A stretch of 37,778 nt of DNA from a virus: positions 1-37,778 of the IMG/VR virus record IMGVR_UViG_3300007509_000425; one strand, 5' to 3'. The notes beneath the pieces were generated by a model. The model had not been told where the DNA came from and searched no databases. It saw nothing but the letters and a program-made list of their open reading frames with translations. Both the position numbers and the translations under genes were made by a program. This document shows, piece after piece, positions 17,952 to 26,140 of the stretch; positions within the stretch are counted from its first letter, which is position 1; each line of letters begins with the position of its first letter.

Positions 17952-19166
17952 ATGGCCATATTTACTGGCAAAATTGAAGATGCTTATTATATTAAGCCCG
18001 ATAAAAGCTTAATAGAAATTATATATTCTCAAGATTCAGATGTACACCAATCTCATGCTCTTTTCGTTGATTTTGACCATCCAGATTTTAAAGATTTGCT
18101 TGATGAAATTAGTCTAGACCAAATCGAAAAGAATACCAAACAACGACATAAAAAACAATCTAAAGTATATGGTAATGCTCTTAATTCAGCTGTGTCTGAA
18201 TACCTGGAAGTAGAATTAAAAAATCGAAAAGAGAAAATAGAAGAAGAGCTTAAATCTTTTAGAGAATCTTGGTTTAAAGAAAGAGAAGAAGAATATGAAA
18301 AGAAATATGGCGGATCTCTTGAAGAACAACACGTCCTATTGGAAAAACAACGTAAAGAATTGGAAAAACAACGTAAAGAATTAGAGAAGCTGTGGAAAAA
18401 AGCTGATACGTCTTGGGAAGAAGCTAAAAAAACTGAAGTTAAATTAAAACGTGCTTGGGATGAAGTGAAGGTAAGTGAAGATAACTCCAAAAAACTTTTT
18501 GAGCAAGCTGAAGCTTCTTGGAAAAATTCTCAAGATGTTGAAGAAAAACTAAAGGCATCTTGGGATGAAGCTGAAGCATCCAGGCAGGCCGCTACAGCGA
18601 TCAAAAAAGATATAGAAAGTGAGCATGAAAAAACTTTAGCTGATTTAGAAAAGGTGGCTTTAAATTTTGAAGCATATTTAACAGAACAAGCTCAAAAATT
18701 TAAAGAGTCTTTCAATGTTGATAAAGAATTATCTAAAGAGGATATAGATAAGCAATACCGGCAAATGATAGATCATTATGAAGAATTACAAACACAAACA
18801 AAAAATTTAAAAGAGAATATTGGTTTTAATTATCCTAATTACATAAATGACCTTTTATATAGAACCACTCACAAATTAATAGAAGGTCAAGAACAGAAAG
18901 ATATTGCTGGAGAAATTGTTAAAAATATAATTGAAAGTAATACTGTTGCTGCTTTAGCTTCACATAAAAAAATTGATTCTAATCTTTTAGAAGTTGTTAT
19001 GGATAATGAATCTGAAGCTGCTAAAGAAGAATTGTTTAAATTAAAATTAGCTATTTTTGAAATGGAAGAAGTGAAGAAGAATAAAAATAAAGAACAAAAA
19101 TCCAAAATCAGAAAAGCTCCAACCAAACTTAAAGTGCTTGCCGAATTTGATAAATTGAATGTATAA
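17952..19166 (+). CDS. Long coiled-coil protein with Trp-heptad 35-residue repeats
   Basis: The 404-residue product has three parts. Residues 1-65 form a compact domain (MAIFTGKIEDAYYI, then F-V-D-F-D-H-P-D-F-K-D-L-L). Residues 75-270 are almost continuous charged helix. It includes three leucine heptads (LEKQRKE twice exactly, residues 130-143) and two 35-residue repeats (147-181 and 182-216) in which aromatic residues sit on one heptad register: W148, W155, W169, F183, W190, W204. Residues 290-404 are a helical end with a basic tail. A strong ribosome site AGGAGA lies at 17938-17943. The gene overlaps the first glycosyltransferase by 8 bases, which ties it to the cassette. Function unknown; a fibre, tether or scaffold role would fit the shape. 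Confidence 0.75.
   Translation: MAIFTGKIEDAYYIKPDKSLIEIIYSQDSDVHQSHALFVDFDHPDFKDLLDEISLDQIEKNTKQRHKKQSKVYGNALNSAVSEYLEVELKNRKEKIEEELKSFRESWFKEREEEYEKKYGGSLEEQHVLLEKQRKELEKQRKELEKLWKKADTSWEEAKKTEVKLKRAWDEVKVSEDNSKKLFEQAEASWKNSQDVEEKLKASWDEAEASRQAATAIKKDIESEHEKTLADLEKVALNFEAYLTEQAQKFKESFNVDKELSKEDIDKQYRQMIDHYEELQTQTKNLKENIGFNYPNYINDLLYRTTHKLIEGQEQKDIAGEIVKNIIESNTVAALASHKKIDSNLLEVVMDNESEAAKEELFKLKLAIFEMEEVKKNKNKEQKSKIRKAPTKLKVLAEFDKLNV
18339..18380 (+). repeat. Perfect 21-base tandem duplication
   Basis: Two identical 21-base units at 18339-18359 and 18360-18380 encode LEKQRKE twice. The unit is exactly three times seven codon bases, that is one coiled-coil heptad, so copy-number change would lengthen the coil without breaking its register. 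Perfect identity suggests a recent duplication. Confidence 0.95.
18390..18599 (+). repeat. Two 35-residue coiled-coil repeats (protein level)
   Basis: Units of 105 bases at 18390-18494 and 18495-18599. Both follow L-W/F-x-x-A-x-x-S-W, then x-x-x-V-x-x-K-L-K-x-x-W-D-E. Thirty-five residues equal five heptads. The DNA copies have diverged. Confidence 0.8.
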
Positions 19167-19749
19167 TGTTTATTGTGTTAAGTGGGGTGATAAGTACAAC
19201 CGAGATTTTGTAACACGTTTAAAAGATAACGTAGAATCTAATACTACATTAGATATAAAATTTTGGTGTTATACCGACCAACCAGAAGAAGATTATGACA
19301 TACCTGTTAGGTATCCTTACTTGAGAGGTGTATGGCATAAACTAGCCCTTTTTGAATTTACTGGCCCGTCTATTTTTTTTGATTTAGATGTTGAGATAAA
19401 AAAGAATATAGATTTCTTGTTTACAGATTTTCAAGAATTAACACTGATAGATGCATCTAGATGGAAAGCTAAACGTGATGATTTGGATAAAAGCATTTTT
19501 CGTTTTAGATTAAATAATGATTCTAGAGTTAATAGTTCTTTTATGAGATGGAATGATTCTAGGTCTATCTTTAAATATTTCTTATCCAACCGTGATACTC
19601 ATTTGCGTCTGTATGAAGGTATAGATAGATTTATCTATAATGAAAATATATCATATAAACTTTTAAAAGATACTTATGTTGCTAGTTGGCAACAAGAAGA
19701 ATGGGTAGATGAAGCTTCTATCTTTTTATGGAACCAACGTTATGATTGA
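19159..19749 (+). CDS. Putative glycosyltransferase (DxD type)
   Basis: A 196-residue protein with the layout of small GT-A-like glycosyltransferases found in phages: an opening beta strand (YNVYCVKWG, residues 2-10), a helix, a second strand with F-W-C-Y-T-D-Q-P, a W-H-K-L-A-L-F motif (59-65) and a D-L-D metal-binding triad at 75-77 at the end of a hydrophobic strand (IFFDLDV). The C-terminal part has N-N-D-S-R-V-N-S-S-F-M-R-W, resembling the acceptor-side loop in this group. It would transfer a sugar from a nucleotide sugar; donor and acceptor are unknown. It overlaps the coiled-coil gene by 8 bases and the next gene by 8 bases. Confidence 0.75.
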   Translation: MYNVYCVKWGDKYNRDFVTRLKDNVESNTTLDIKFWCYTDQPEEDYDIPVRYPYLRGVWHKLALFEFTGPSIFFDLDVEIKKNIDFLFTDFQELTLIDASRWKAKRDDLDKSIFRFRLNNDSRVNSSFMRWNDSRSIFKYFLSNRDTHLRLYEGIDRFIYNENISYKLLKDTYVASWQQEEWVDEASIFLWNQRYD

Positions 19750-20401
19750 TTTTGAAAATGCAGCAATGTTACAAACATTAATAAGAAAATATCCGGGCCG
19801 AACATTAGATTTTCTTAATAGTTGTAATGAAACACAATGGTCGAGTAAGATGTGGTTAGCAGAAGAACTTAACTTGTATCTTTATAAACATGGTAAACGT
19901 GAAGGTTCCTATAACATTGCTTTGTTAGGTGGATGGTATGGTTTATTAGCCCATATTCTTATAGAGGACTTAGGAGTTGAAATAAAACAAATAGATTCTT
20001 TCGACATAGATTATATGGCAAAAAAGGTCGGTCGGACCTTTAATAATAAAGATATTTTAAAATTTTTTGAAGAGGATGTGGCCAACTGGATGATAGGAAA
20101 GCCGGCAAGTTCTGATGGAGTATCAAGTTCATCTTATGATATAATTATAAATACATCAACAGAACATATGGAACAAGAAACAGTAAATTATACAATAGAT
20201 ATAGCTGAGTCTGGAACTATATTTGTTTTTCAAAGTAATAATTTCTTTGGTTTGCAAGAACATATAAATTGTTCGGAATCAGAAGAAGAATTTAATAATA
20301 GATACCATTGGCACTTTGATGAATATGTTTCTTGGACAAAACCATGGCCTACTTCTATAGGAGACCATGAAAGATATATGTCATTTGGAATTAAGAAATG
20401 A
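19742..20401 (+). CDS. Putative class I SAM-dependent methyltransferase
   Basis: I start this gene at the ATG at 19742 (MIDFENAAM), which overlaps the previous stop by 8 bases, rather than at the longer frame from 19709, which would overlap by 41 bases. The 219-residue product has a Rossmann-like motif I (I-A-L-L-G-G-W-Y-G-L-L-A, about 59-70), an acidic strand end (IDSFDIDY, about 84-91) that should bind the SAM ribose, and a YDIIINTSTEHM segment (about 129-140) in the place of motif IV. The substrate is not evident. Its place between two glycosyltransferases suggests a sugar or glycan substrate, but this is inference. Confidence 0.68.
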   Translation: MIDFENAAMLQTLIRKYPGRTLDFLNSCNETQWSSKMWLAEELNLYLYKHGKREGSYNIALLGGWYGLLAHILIEDLGVEIKQIDSFDIDYMAKKVGRTFNNKDILKFFEEDVANWMIGKPASSDGVSSSSYDIIINTSTEHMEQETVNYTIDIAESGTIFVFQSNNFFGLQEHINCSESEEEFNNRYHWHFDEYVSWTKPWPTSIGDHERYMSFGIKK

Positions 20402-21222
20402 AACGGGTTGTGTTTTCAGTTTATATTGATTTGCCTGAATATGATGATGAATTATATGCTGCTGGCAATTTTGATAAAATTAAAGAGTGCCATGATATTA
20501 TATGGCGTAATCAGGAAGACTATGCATGGAAGTGTGATGCTAACTATGTTATAATTAACCATGATGCTCCGTGGTTTAACGAACTTTATCAAAAATTAAA
20601 AAATATAGATCCAGAAGTAACTCATTACCAAACAATTAATAATTTTAAAATACTATGTTTAGATAAACTTAAATATGATTACGACGAAATACTATATCTA
20701 GATTCTGATGTTGTAATAAATACGGATGAAAATATTTTTGAGGAGTTTGATTTATCTAACGGTATATGTTTAGCGCCACAAAAATTCCATTATCTTAAAG
20801 AATTTGAGGAAAAGAAATTACATTTTCTTCCCAACAGTAGACACCCCATAACAAAATATGTGATTACAAAGGAACTATTAGGTGTTGATGGGTTCAGGCC
20901 CGAAATATGGAATACTGGGATAATAGCTATCAATAGAGATCATGTAGATAAGTTAGATTATTTTGGAGAATACTTTGTGCCCATGTGTAAAGATTTGGTA
21001 TGGAAAAGAACTTTAGGCAAATATGGAAAGAATGATATTAGAGAAAGTTTCAGTATAAACAATGAATCTATAATGTCATACTTAACCTATAGTAAAAATA
21101 TAAATGTTCACATTATGGATGATAGTTGGCATCATATATATGACCAACAGAGAATAGGTGACCTTAATTCGGAGGCTCGTATGATTCATGTTATCAACAA
21201 AAGGTTTGAAGATGTATTATGA
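20398..21222 (+). CDS. Putative glycosyltransferase, GT8-like, paralogue of 21850-22716
   Basis: A 274-residue protein that opens with a strand (VVFSVYIDLP), has N-N-F-K-I-L-C-L-D-K before the catalytic region, and a Y-L-D-S-D-V-V-I metal-binding motif with D-S-D at 102-104. Later come W-N-T-G-I-I-A-I (about 170-178), N-N-E-S-I (about 221-225) and a closing W-H-H and V-I-N-K-R-F. These resemble GT8-type nucleotide-sugar transferases. The same landmarks occur in the gene at 21850, so the two are paralogues with the sulfotransferase gene between them. ATGA-type overlap with the gene before (20398-20401) and after (21219-21222) suggests coupled translation. Confidence 0.78.
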   Translation: MKRVVFSVYIDLPEYDDELYAAGNFDKIKECHDIIWRNQEDYAWKCDANYVIINHDAPWFNELYQKLKNIDPEVTHYQTINNFKILCLDKLKYDYDEILYLDSDVVINTDENIFEEFDLSNGICLAPQKFHYLKEFEEKKLHFLPNSRHPITKYVITKELLGVDGFRPEIWNTGIIAINRDHVDKLDYFGEYFVPMCKDLVWKRTLGKYGKNDIRESFSINNESIMSYLTYSKNINVHIMDDSWHHIYDQQRIGDLNSEARMIHVINKRFEDVL

Positions 21223-21872
21223 CTTACCAAATACTTTCACAATCCAGAACGGGATCTCATTATCTTTATACCTATACTTATAAAGATGTATATATTGGAG
21301 AATATTTTTTGCCAAATAAACGAGTAACTAAACTAGGTGTTACCGATAAAGAAATGTGGACTTGGCTTAGAAATGAAAAGAGTATAGGAAATCATCATTC
21401 TATTATAGTTAATATGAAGGACCGATTTGTAGCAGATGATCCTGATTTTATTGAAAAATTAATAGAATTTTTTAGAGGGTACCACATACTAACTATTAAA
21501 AGAAACCTTTGGGATATGTTTATAAGTTCTTGTTATGCGAATCAAACAAATACATTTCTCAACTACACGGGTAAAGAAATTATTATTCCTGATGATTTTA
21601 AAATAATAGTTAATGATGTTTCGGTGATAGATTTTATTGATAATTATAAAAGGTTGACAGGCTTTATAAACACCATTTTGGAAGAACAAGTACATACTAT
21701 TTTACAATATGAAGATTTAAATGAAACTTATTTGAATAAATTTTTTAGTGTCGATACACCTCATAGTAATTTTGAACCGATGAATATAGATTATGAAAAG
21801 TATATAGAAGATGTTGGTTATTGGAAAAAATATTTTGAAAATAAATTAAATGAAAAAGAAATTAATATATAG
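21219..21872 (+). CDS. Putative sulfotransferase (PAPS-dependent, P-loop type)
   Basis: The 217-residue product shows the three landmarks of PAPS-dependent sulfotransferases in the right order. Residues 7-16 (SQSRTGSHYL) follow a short strand and fit the 5'-phosphosulfate-binding loop. R95 and S103 (in R-N-L-W-D-M-F-I-S-S) have the eight-residue spacing of the 3'-phosphate-binding motif R-N-P-x-D-x-x-x-S. Y164-E165-D166-L167 matches the downstream Y-E-D-L element. It would move a sulfo group from PAPS to a hydroxyl or amine, here perhaps a sugar. It is short for the family, which usually has 250-300 residues. It sits between two paralogous glycosyltransferases with 4- and 23-base overlaps. 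Confidence 0.73.
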   Translation: MTYQILSQSRTGSHYLYTYTYKDVYIGEYFLPNKRVTKLGVTDKEMWTWLRNEKSIGNHHSIIVNMKDRFVADDPDFIEKLIEFFRGYHILTIKRNLWDMFISSCYANQTNTFLNYTGKEIIIPDDFKIIVNDVSVIDFIDNYKRLTGFINTILEEQVHTILQYEDLNETYLNKFFSVDTPHSNFEPMNIDYEKYIEDVGYWKKYFENKLNEKEINI

Positions 21873-22716
21873 TCTTTATATAGATATTCCTCCTAATGAG
21901 ATTGATGAACAGAAACCTTATGCATGGGATACTATTAATAAAAGTGAAAGAACTAGATTACAATTAAAGAAGTATGCTGAAAAATTAGAAGCTGCTCAGA
22001 TAGAATATGCTAAAGCTATCGGAGCAGATTATATTCTGTTTCGTGATGATAAAGAGTATAGAGAGTTTTATGATTGGTTACATAAACTTCAACCAACAAT
22101 GTCACACTATGACATTCTTAATTTTTATAAGATTTGGTTGTTTGTAGAAACAGCAAAGAAGTATGAGAAGGTGTTGTATTTGGATTTTGATGTAATACCA
22201 AATACCACTAAAGATTTTTTTGATGTATGGAACGTGGAAGATTCTGTTTGTCTAGCAGATTCAAAGGAGGATGCTCGTTTCAATTTGATGATTGGTAGAA
22301 TGGAAACACATGATAATAGAAATCCTATTTCCAAATATTGGAATGCTCATGCTATGTTAACCTATAGAGAATACGAAACTTTGGATGTTAAAGCATGGAA
22401 TACAGCAATCATGGGTGGTACAACAAATTCAATAGCAAACTTACATTATTTTGATGACTTTGAAAATTTAATGGAGTACATGAAAGAACTCCAAGATGAT
22501 GAATACAGTATGTATCCTATAGATATAAGACAGAACTTTGGTTTCGATAATGAAACTGTTTTTGGATATAGAGTTGTTGAAAATAATGTACCTATTACTC
22601 TTTTAGATTATTATTGGCACGCTAGAGTTTTAGATGTAGATGAAGAATTAGATCCCGATGTTAAATTATACCACATGATTAATAAACGTTTTGATATGTA
22701 TTGGCCTGATGAATAG
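21850..22716 (+). CDS. Putative glycosyltransferase, GT8-like, paralogue of 20398-21222
   Basis: A 288-residue protein with the same order of landmarks as the gene at 20398: opening strand Y-S-L-Y-I-D-I-P, S-H-Y-D-I-L-N-F-Y-K-I-W before the catalytic region, Y-L-D-F-D-V-I-P-N-T with D-F-D at 112-114, A-W-N-T-A-I (about 180), D-N-E-T-V near 232, a Y-Y-W-H motif and a closing H-M-I-N-K-R-F. The two probably arose by duplication and may use different donors or acceptors. The start lies 23 bases inside the sulfotransferase gene. Confidence 0.78.
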   Translation: MKKKLIYSLYIDIPPNEIDEQKPYAWDTINKSERTRLQLKKYAEKLEAAQIEYAKAIGADYILFRDDKEYREFYDWLHKLQPTMSHYDILNFYKIWLFVETAKKYEKVLYLDFDVIPNTTKDFFDVWNVEDSVCLADSKEDARFNLMIGRMETHDNRNPISKYWNAHAMLTYREYETLDVKAWNTAIMGGTTNSIANLHYFDDFENLMEYMKELQDDEYSMYPIDIRQNFGFDNETVFGYRVVENNVPITLLDYYWHARVLDVDEELDPDVKLYHMINKRFDMYWPDE

Positions 22717-23341
22717 ATTTATATATTTTTTTAATAACCATGAAGGTATGAAATCTTGGAAGTGTGCTGAAAAATTACAAATTTATCACGACCATTTTAA
22801 AAAATTTTATGATACAAATGTTCGTGTAATGGAATTAGGTATACACCATGGCGGTTCTTTAGAAATGTGGAAATCATGTTTTGGTCCTAAAAGCAAAATT
22901 TACGGAATAGATAAAGAAGAAGAATGTCGAGCTTTGAATGGAGATTGTCAAATAGATATACTTATAGGTGATATTACAGATAGTTCTTTTAGAGATTCGA
23001 TAATAGGTAAAGTTGATATTTTTATAGACGACGGCGGACATAAAGTATCACAACAAATAGAAACGATGAAATGGATTTTACCTCTTTTAAGTCCAAAAGG
23101 TGTTTATCTTTGTGAAGATATAAAAGAGAAAGATATTATTTTAAAAGCCGCAAAAGAGTTTAATGAAATCTACTCACTATCAATATATAGATGTGATGTT
23201 ATAGTTATAGAGAAGGGAAGAAATATAGAAAAGAATGTTGGTTATAAAATACCAAAATTGGGAGGCTGCTTTACTGGCAAAAAGTATTTGCCTGGGTTGG
23301 AAACTTTTGAAGAATATGCGGACAAAAATAATAATAGTTAG
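22709..23341 (+). CDS. SAM-dependent O-methyltransferase, MycE/TylF-like
   Basis: Started at the ATG at 22709 (MNRFIYFF), which overlaps the previous stop by 8 bases; the frame continues upstream to 22691, but that start would overlap more. The 210-residue product has I-Y-H-D-H-F, then a SAM motif I (V-M-E-L-G-I-H-H-G-G-S-L-E-M-W, about 46-60), I-Y-G-I-D-K with the ribose-binding acid, and D-I-F-I-D-D-G-G-H-K (about 112-121), which holds the metal-binding acids of this family. Known relatives of this fold group methylate sugar hydroxyls (mycinamicin and tylosin sugars), so sugar O-methylation is the best guess. It overlaps the next gene by 26 bases. Confidence 0.75.
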   Translation: MNRFIYFFNNHEGMKSWKCAEKLQIYHDHFKKFYDTNVRVMELGIHHGGSLEMWKSCFGPKSKIYGIDKEEECRALNGDCQIDILIGDITDSSFRDSIIGKVDIFIDDGGHKVSQQIETMKWILPLLSPKGVYLCEDIKEKDIILKAAKEFNEIYSLSIYRCDVIVIEKGRNIEKNVGYKIPKLGGCFTGKKYLPGLETFEEYADKNNNS

Positions 23342-23999
23342 AATAGGTAATAAGTATGGTCCAGAATATGAAACCTATCTTGAAAGTAAATTAACAGATT
23401 ATGAAATTGTTTGGATAAAAGAGCCTATACAAAAGGACATATGGTATCAATGGAATAAAATGGCGGCCATGAATCTAGATATTGATGAACCTGTTTGTGT
23501 TATGGACATTGATATGCTTTTGGTGAATAATTATAAAGAAGTCTTTGACTATCCAATAGAACACGGTCAGTTTCTTGCTATGCCTAGTTGGTGGGGTGGA
23601 GCTCTTAAAGGCGACTATAAGATTAATGGTGGGTTCTTTAAATACTATCCTAAAGATTGTAAATATATCTACAAAGCTTTTATGATGGATCCTAGACACT
23701 GGCAATCTTGGTATATTAAAAACGGAACAACAATAGGGCCAGTAAACGGCGAACAATATTTTGTAGAAGATTTTGTAAATAAAAGATTAGAACTTATTAC
23801 CTTTCCAGATTCTTGGGTTACTAGATGGTGTGATGAAGGTGTTGAATGGCAAACGAATATTACTAAAAAATATAATAAACAAACGGGCAATGATTATGTT
23901 TATTTGGGAGGAGAATTTCATCCAGATATAAAGATGGTACACTTCACCCGATCCGAAAACAAACCTCATAATTGGAAAGATTATAGATATTTCATTTAA
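23316..23999 (+). CDS. Putative glycosyltransferase (DxD type), fourth in the cassette
   Basis: Started at the ATG at 23316 (MRTKIIIVRIGNKYG), where a clear opening strand begins; the longer frame from 23235 would run through the end of the methyltransferase gene and looks non-coding there. The 227-residue product has W-Y-Q-W-N-K-M (about 43-49) and V-C-V-M-D-I-D-M-L-L with D-I-D at 64-66, the usual metal site. Later motifs: S-W-W-G-G-A, I-N-G-G-F-F-K-Y (about 97-104), W-V-T-R-W, and a closing M-V-H-F-T-R-S with H-N-W, typical for this group. It converges with the minus-strand radical SAM gene, overlapping it by 8 bases. Confidence 0.75.
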   Translation: MRTKIIIVRIGNKYGPEYETYLESKLTDYEIVWIKEPIQKDIWYQWNKMAAMNLDIDEPVCVMDIDMLLVNNYKEVFDYPIEHGQFLAMPSWWGGALKGDYKINGGFFKYYPKDCKYIYKAFMMDPRHWQSWYIKNGTTIGPVNGEQYFVEDFVNKRLELITFPDSWVTRWCDEGVEWQTNITKKYNKQTGNDYVYLGGEFHPDIKMVHFTRSENKPHNWKDYRYFI

Positions 24000-24972
24000 C
24001 TATTTTATTTGTTACTAAATGTTGTTGGTTATCAGGCACCCTATCTCTACAATATCTTTTGCAACTAGCGGGAGCATTTTCTGGATCAGATATTAATACT
24101 TTAAAAAAATTTATCCATTCATCAGAAAATATAATTTCTTCTATAGTATCTACATTTTCTATTTTTAAATGATCTTGAAATAACTCCTTTATATCCTGAA
24201 TTTCTTGAATACTGAGAATTGCTGGATCTTTCCAACAACATGGAAGAAGATATCCAGTTGCTGACTGACCCAGCCCCTTTCTATCCAAACTTCCTGATTT
24301 TTTCTCTAGTTTTTCGATGCACTTTGGATCTATTTTTTTTATTTCTTTTCTTTCTCCAAAAGAATCTTTTTGTTTTGGTTTTAAATGTATAGTTTCTTTA
24401 TTCCATCTTGAGGATCGCAACTCCATAAACCAAACACCAATGTCGGTAGCCATTTGTCTGGCTTCATCTACATGATTTTCATTATAATTAAAAATTATAT
24501 ATTGCCATGTAGTTTTTAATCCCATTTCAGCACATAACTTCATTCTTTCAAATTCTTTTATACCATCTTGATTAACTCTATACTTATGGCTTTCTTCTGG
24601 AAGACCATCTATACCAAACCACCATTTTGCCTTTGGATTTGCTTCATAACATTTTTTATGCCAAGATAAAGGTTTGTGAGAAACAGCAGTGTGAACTTGG
24701 ACCCGAATTCCTTTTTCATAAGTAAGTTTTAAAAATTCAGGTAAATTTGGGTGTAATATTGGATCTGATATTTGACCACAGAAAGAGATGCCTACGAAAA
24801 AGTCTATAATTTTTTTAAAACATTCTATAGACATATAATCACCCGGCACTTTTATTTTGTGTTTATCATGTTGTTTTCTAGCACAACCACCACACTTCAA
24901 AGTACATTTGGCACATATATCTAAATTTATTGTATTTCTAGATAGTGCAGCATACAATTTTTCATTATTCAT
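23992..24972 (-). CDS. Radical SAM enzyme, downstream gene of a minus-strand pair
   Basis: I start it at the ATG at 24972 (MNNEKLYAALS), which forms an ATGA overlap with the stop of the upstream minus-strand gene; a start 7 codons earlier is possible. The 326-residue product has the CxxxCxxC iron-sulfur motif of radical SAM enzymes as C-T-L-K-C-G-G-C (about residues 25-32), G-D-Y-M-S-I-E-C-F following, and an L-H-P-N-L-P-E-F-L helix start. Towards the C-terminus, a P-C-C-W pair and a C-K-R-Y-C pair could bind an auxiliary cluster, as in SPASM/Twitch enzymes. Reaction and substrate are unknown. Its end overlaps the end of the convergent glycosyltransferase by 8 bases. Confidence 0.8.
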   Translation of the reverse strand: MNNEKLYAALSRNTINLDICAKCTLKCGGCARKQHDKHKIKVPGDYMSIECFKKIIDFFVGISFCGQISDPILHPNLPEFLKLTYEKGIRVQVHTAVSHKPLSWHKKCYEANPKAKWWFGIDGLPEESHKYRVNQDGIKEFERMKLCAEMGLKTTWQYIIFNYNENHVDEARQMATDIGVWFMELRSSRWNKETIHLKPKQKDSFGERKEIKKIDPKCIEKLEKKSGSLDRKGLGQSATGYLLPCCWKDPAILSIQEIQDIKELFQDHLKIENVDTIEEIIFSDEWINFFKVLISDPENAPASCKRYCRDRVPDNQQHLVTNKIVK

Positions 24973-26138
24973 AAAGCGTCCAAATCTGGCCATAATTTTG
25001 AGATATCTGTTTTTCTAATTTTATTAAGCTCCGATATATATTGTTTCATTTTTTCTAGGCCAGATTCATGAGGTTCATTTTCAAGTTCTTTTGCTAATAT
25101 AATTTCATTATCTTTAAAACGTTCTATTAATTCTTTTTTATTATTTGAATTTCTTGGCGCTAAGAAAGAAGGGGTATATGCAATTGAACAAAATTTTAAT
25201 TTTAAATCAAAATGATCTTTATAATATTTTATTATTTCGTCATAATCATTTATATTTAATATAGAAGCTGTGCAATGTAAAAAGTTTATCCACTCTCTAT
25301 AAAGTTTTAAATTAGATTCAAATTTTTTAACATCCATTGGGTATCTTATCCAAGCTAATTTGTCACCATAATGGTCACAAGACACGGCAAGATTAACCTT
25401 TTTAAATTTTAATATTACATCAGAAGTAAATTTTGTATAGTCCATAGAAGTTAAATTCGTATCAAAACCAACTTCAATTTTACTAGCATCTTCATCGGAA
25501 ATTTTATCTAAAAAATCCCACATTCTAGGCAATAAAAATGGTTCACCTCCAGTAAATTTTATTGAAGAAACTCTGTCTATATTATCAAGAACGTCTTTTA
25601 TAGTTTTATCGTATTGTTCTTTTTTTATGGGTATGTCGTCATAGCCAAAATACTTATTTTTTAATAATGATAATTCTTTTCTTCTTGTTGAAGAATTTTG
25701 TGGGTGACACATATAACAAGATAGATTACAATGAGTACCAAATATTCTTAATTTTAATTCTATATCTCTAGGTTCAGTTTGTATTTTATTAAACTCTCTA
25801 AAGGATATTCCTACATTACTAATTATATTTTCGTTAGTTTTTGGACCAATAATGCAACTAGTCGCTCGATGCTTTGGGACCCAACGGAGATGCTCAGGAA
25901 GCATTTTTCCACTTTCCATGGAAGTACACAATCCGCATTGGGGAATATCTTCACCATTTAACATTTTCTTTCTTACTTCATCCATTTCTGGTGAAAGATA
26001 ATATTTAAAGGGAGTTGTTACTGTAGAATTAAATATAGGTTTATCTTCAAATGGAAAAGCATGACAACAAAGCCTATATCTACCTCTGCTGTCACAATAG
26101 ATATGGTCGAAAGCCCTTTTACAATAACTTTTATTCAT
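24969..26138 (-). CDS. Radical SAM enzyme with Twitch/SPASM-like cysteines, upstream gene of the pair
   Basis: A 389-residue protein. The N-terminal 75 residues hold several cysteines (Y-C-K-R-A-F, L-C-C-H, then Q-C-G-L-C) that look like an auxiliary cluster region placed before the core, a layout I recall from phage radical SAM proteins. The core begins near residue 128 (I-E-L-K-L-R-I-F-G-T-H) with C-N-L-S-C-Y-M-C, the CxxxCxxC motif, and has the F-T-G-G-E-P motif (about 191-196) that contacts SAM. It has no visible homology to classical housekeeping radical SAM enzymes. A minus-strand late promoter box ends 9 bases before the ATG, so the mRNA would be almost leaderless. It is co-transcribed with the gene downstream. 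Confidence 0.83.
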   Translation of the reverse strand: MNKSYCKRAFDHIYCDSRGRYRLCCHAFPFEDKPIFNSTVTTPFKYYLSPEMDEVRKKMLNGEDIPQCGLCTSMESGKMLPEHLRWVPKHRATSCIIGPKTNENIISNVGISFREFNKIQTEPRDIELKLRIFGTHCNLSCYMCHPQNSSTRRKELSLLKNKYFGYDDIPIKKEQYDKTIKDVLDNIDRVSSIKFTGGEPFLLPRMWDFLDKISDEDASKIEVGFDTNLTSMDYTKFTSDVILKFKKVNLAVSCDHYGDKLAWIRYPMDVKKFESNLKLYREWINFLHCTASILNINDYDEIIKYYKDHFDLKLKFCSIAYTPSFLAPRNSNNKKELIERFKDNEIILAKELENEPHESGLEKMKQYISELNKIRKTDISKLWPDLDAL

Positions 26139-26140
26139 AA

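Noticed and set aside
18053-18490. 145-codon minus-strand frame opposite the coiled-coil gene
   Set aside because: It is rich in Ser, Phe and Cys because it is the antisense of Lys/Glu codons; it has no ribosome site and lies wholly inside a well-supported gene.
19709-19741. Longer N-terminus for the first methyltransferase
   Set aside because: These codons lie in the end of the glycosyltransferase gene; the ATG at 19742 gives the short overlap usual for this cluster.
23235-23315. Longer N-terminus for the fourth glycosyltransferase
   Set aside because: It runs through the conserved end of the methyltransferase gene in another frame; the opening strand of the enzyme begins at 23316.
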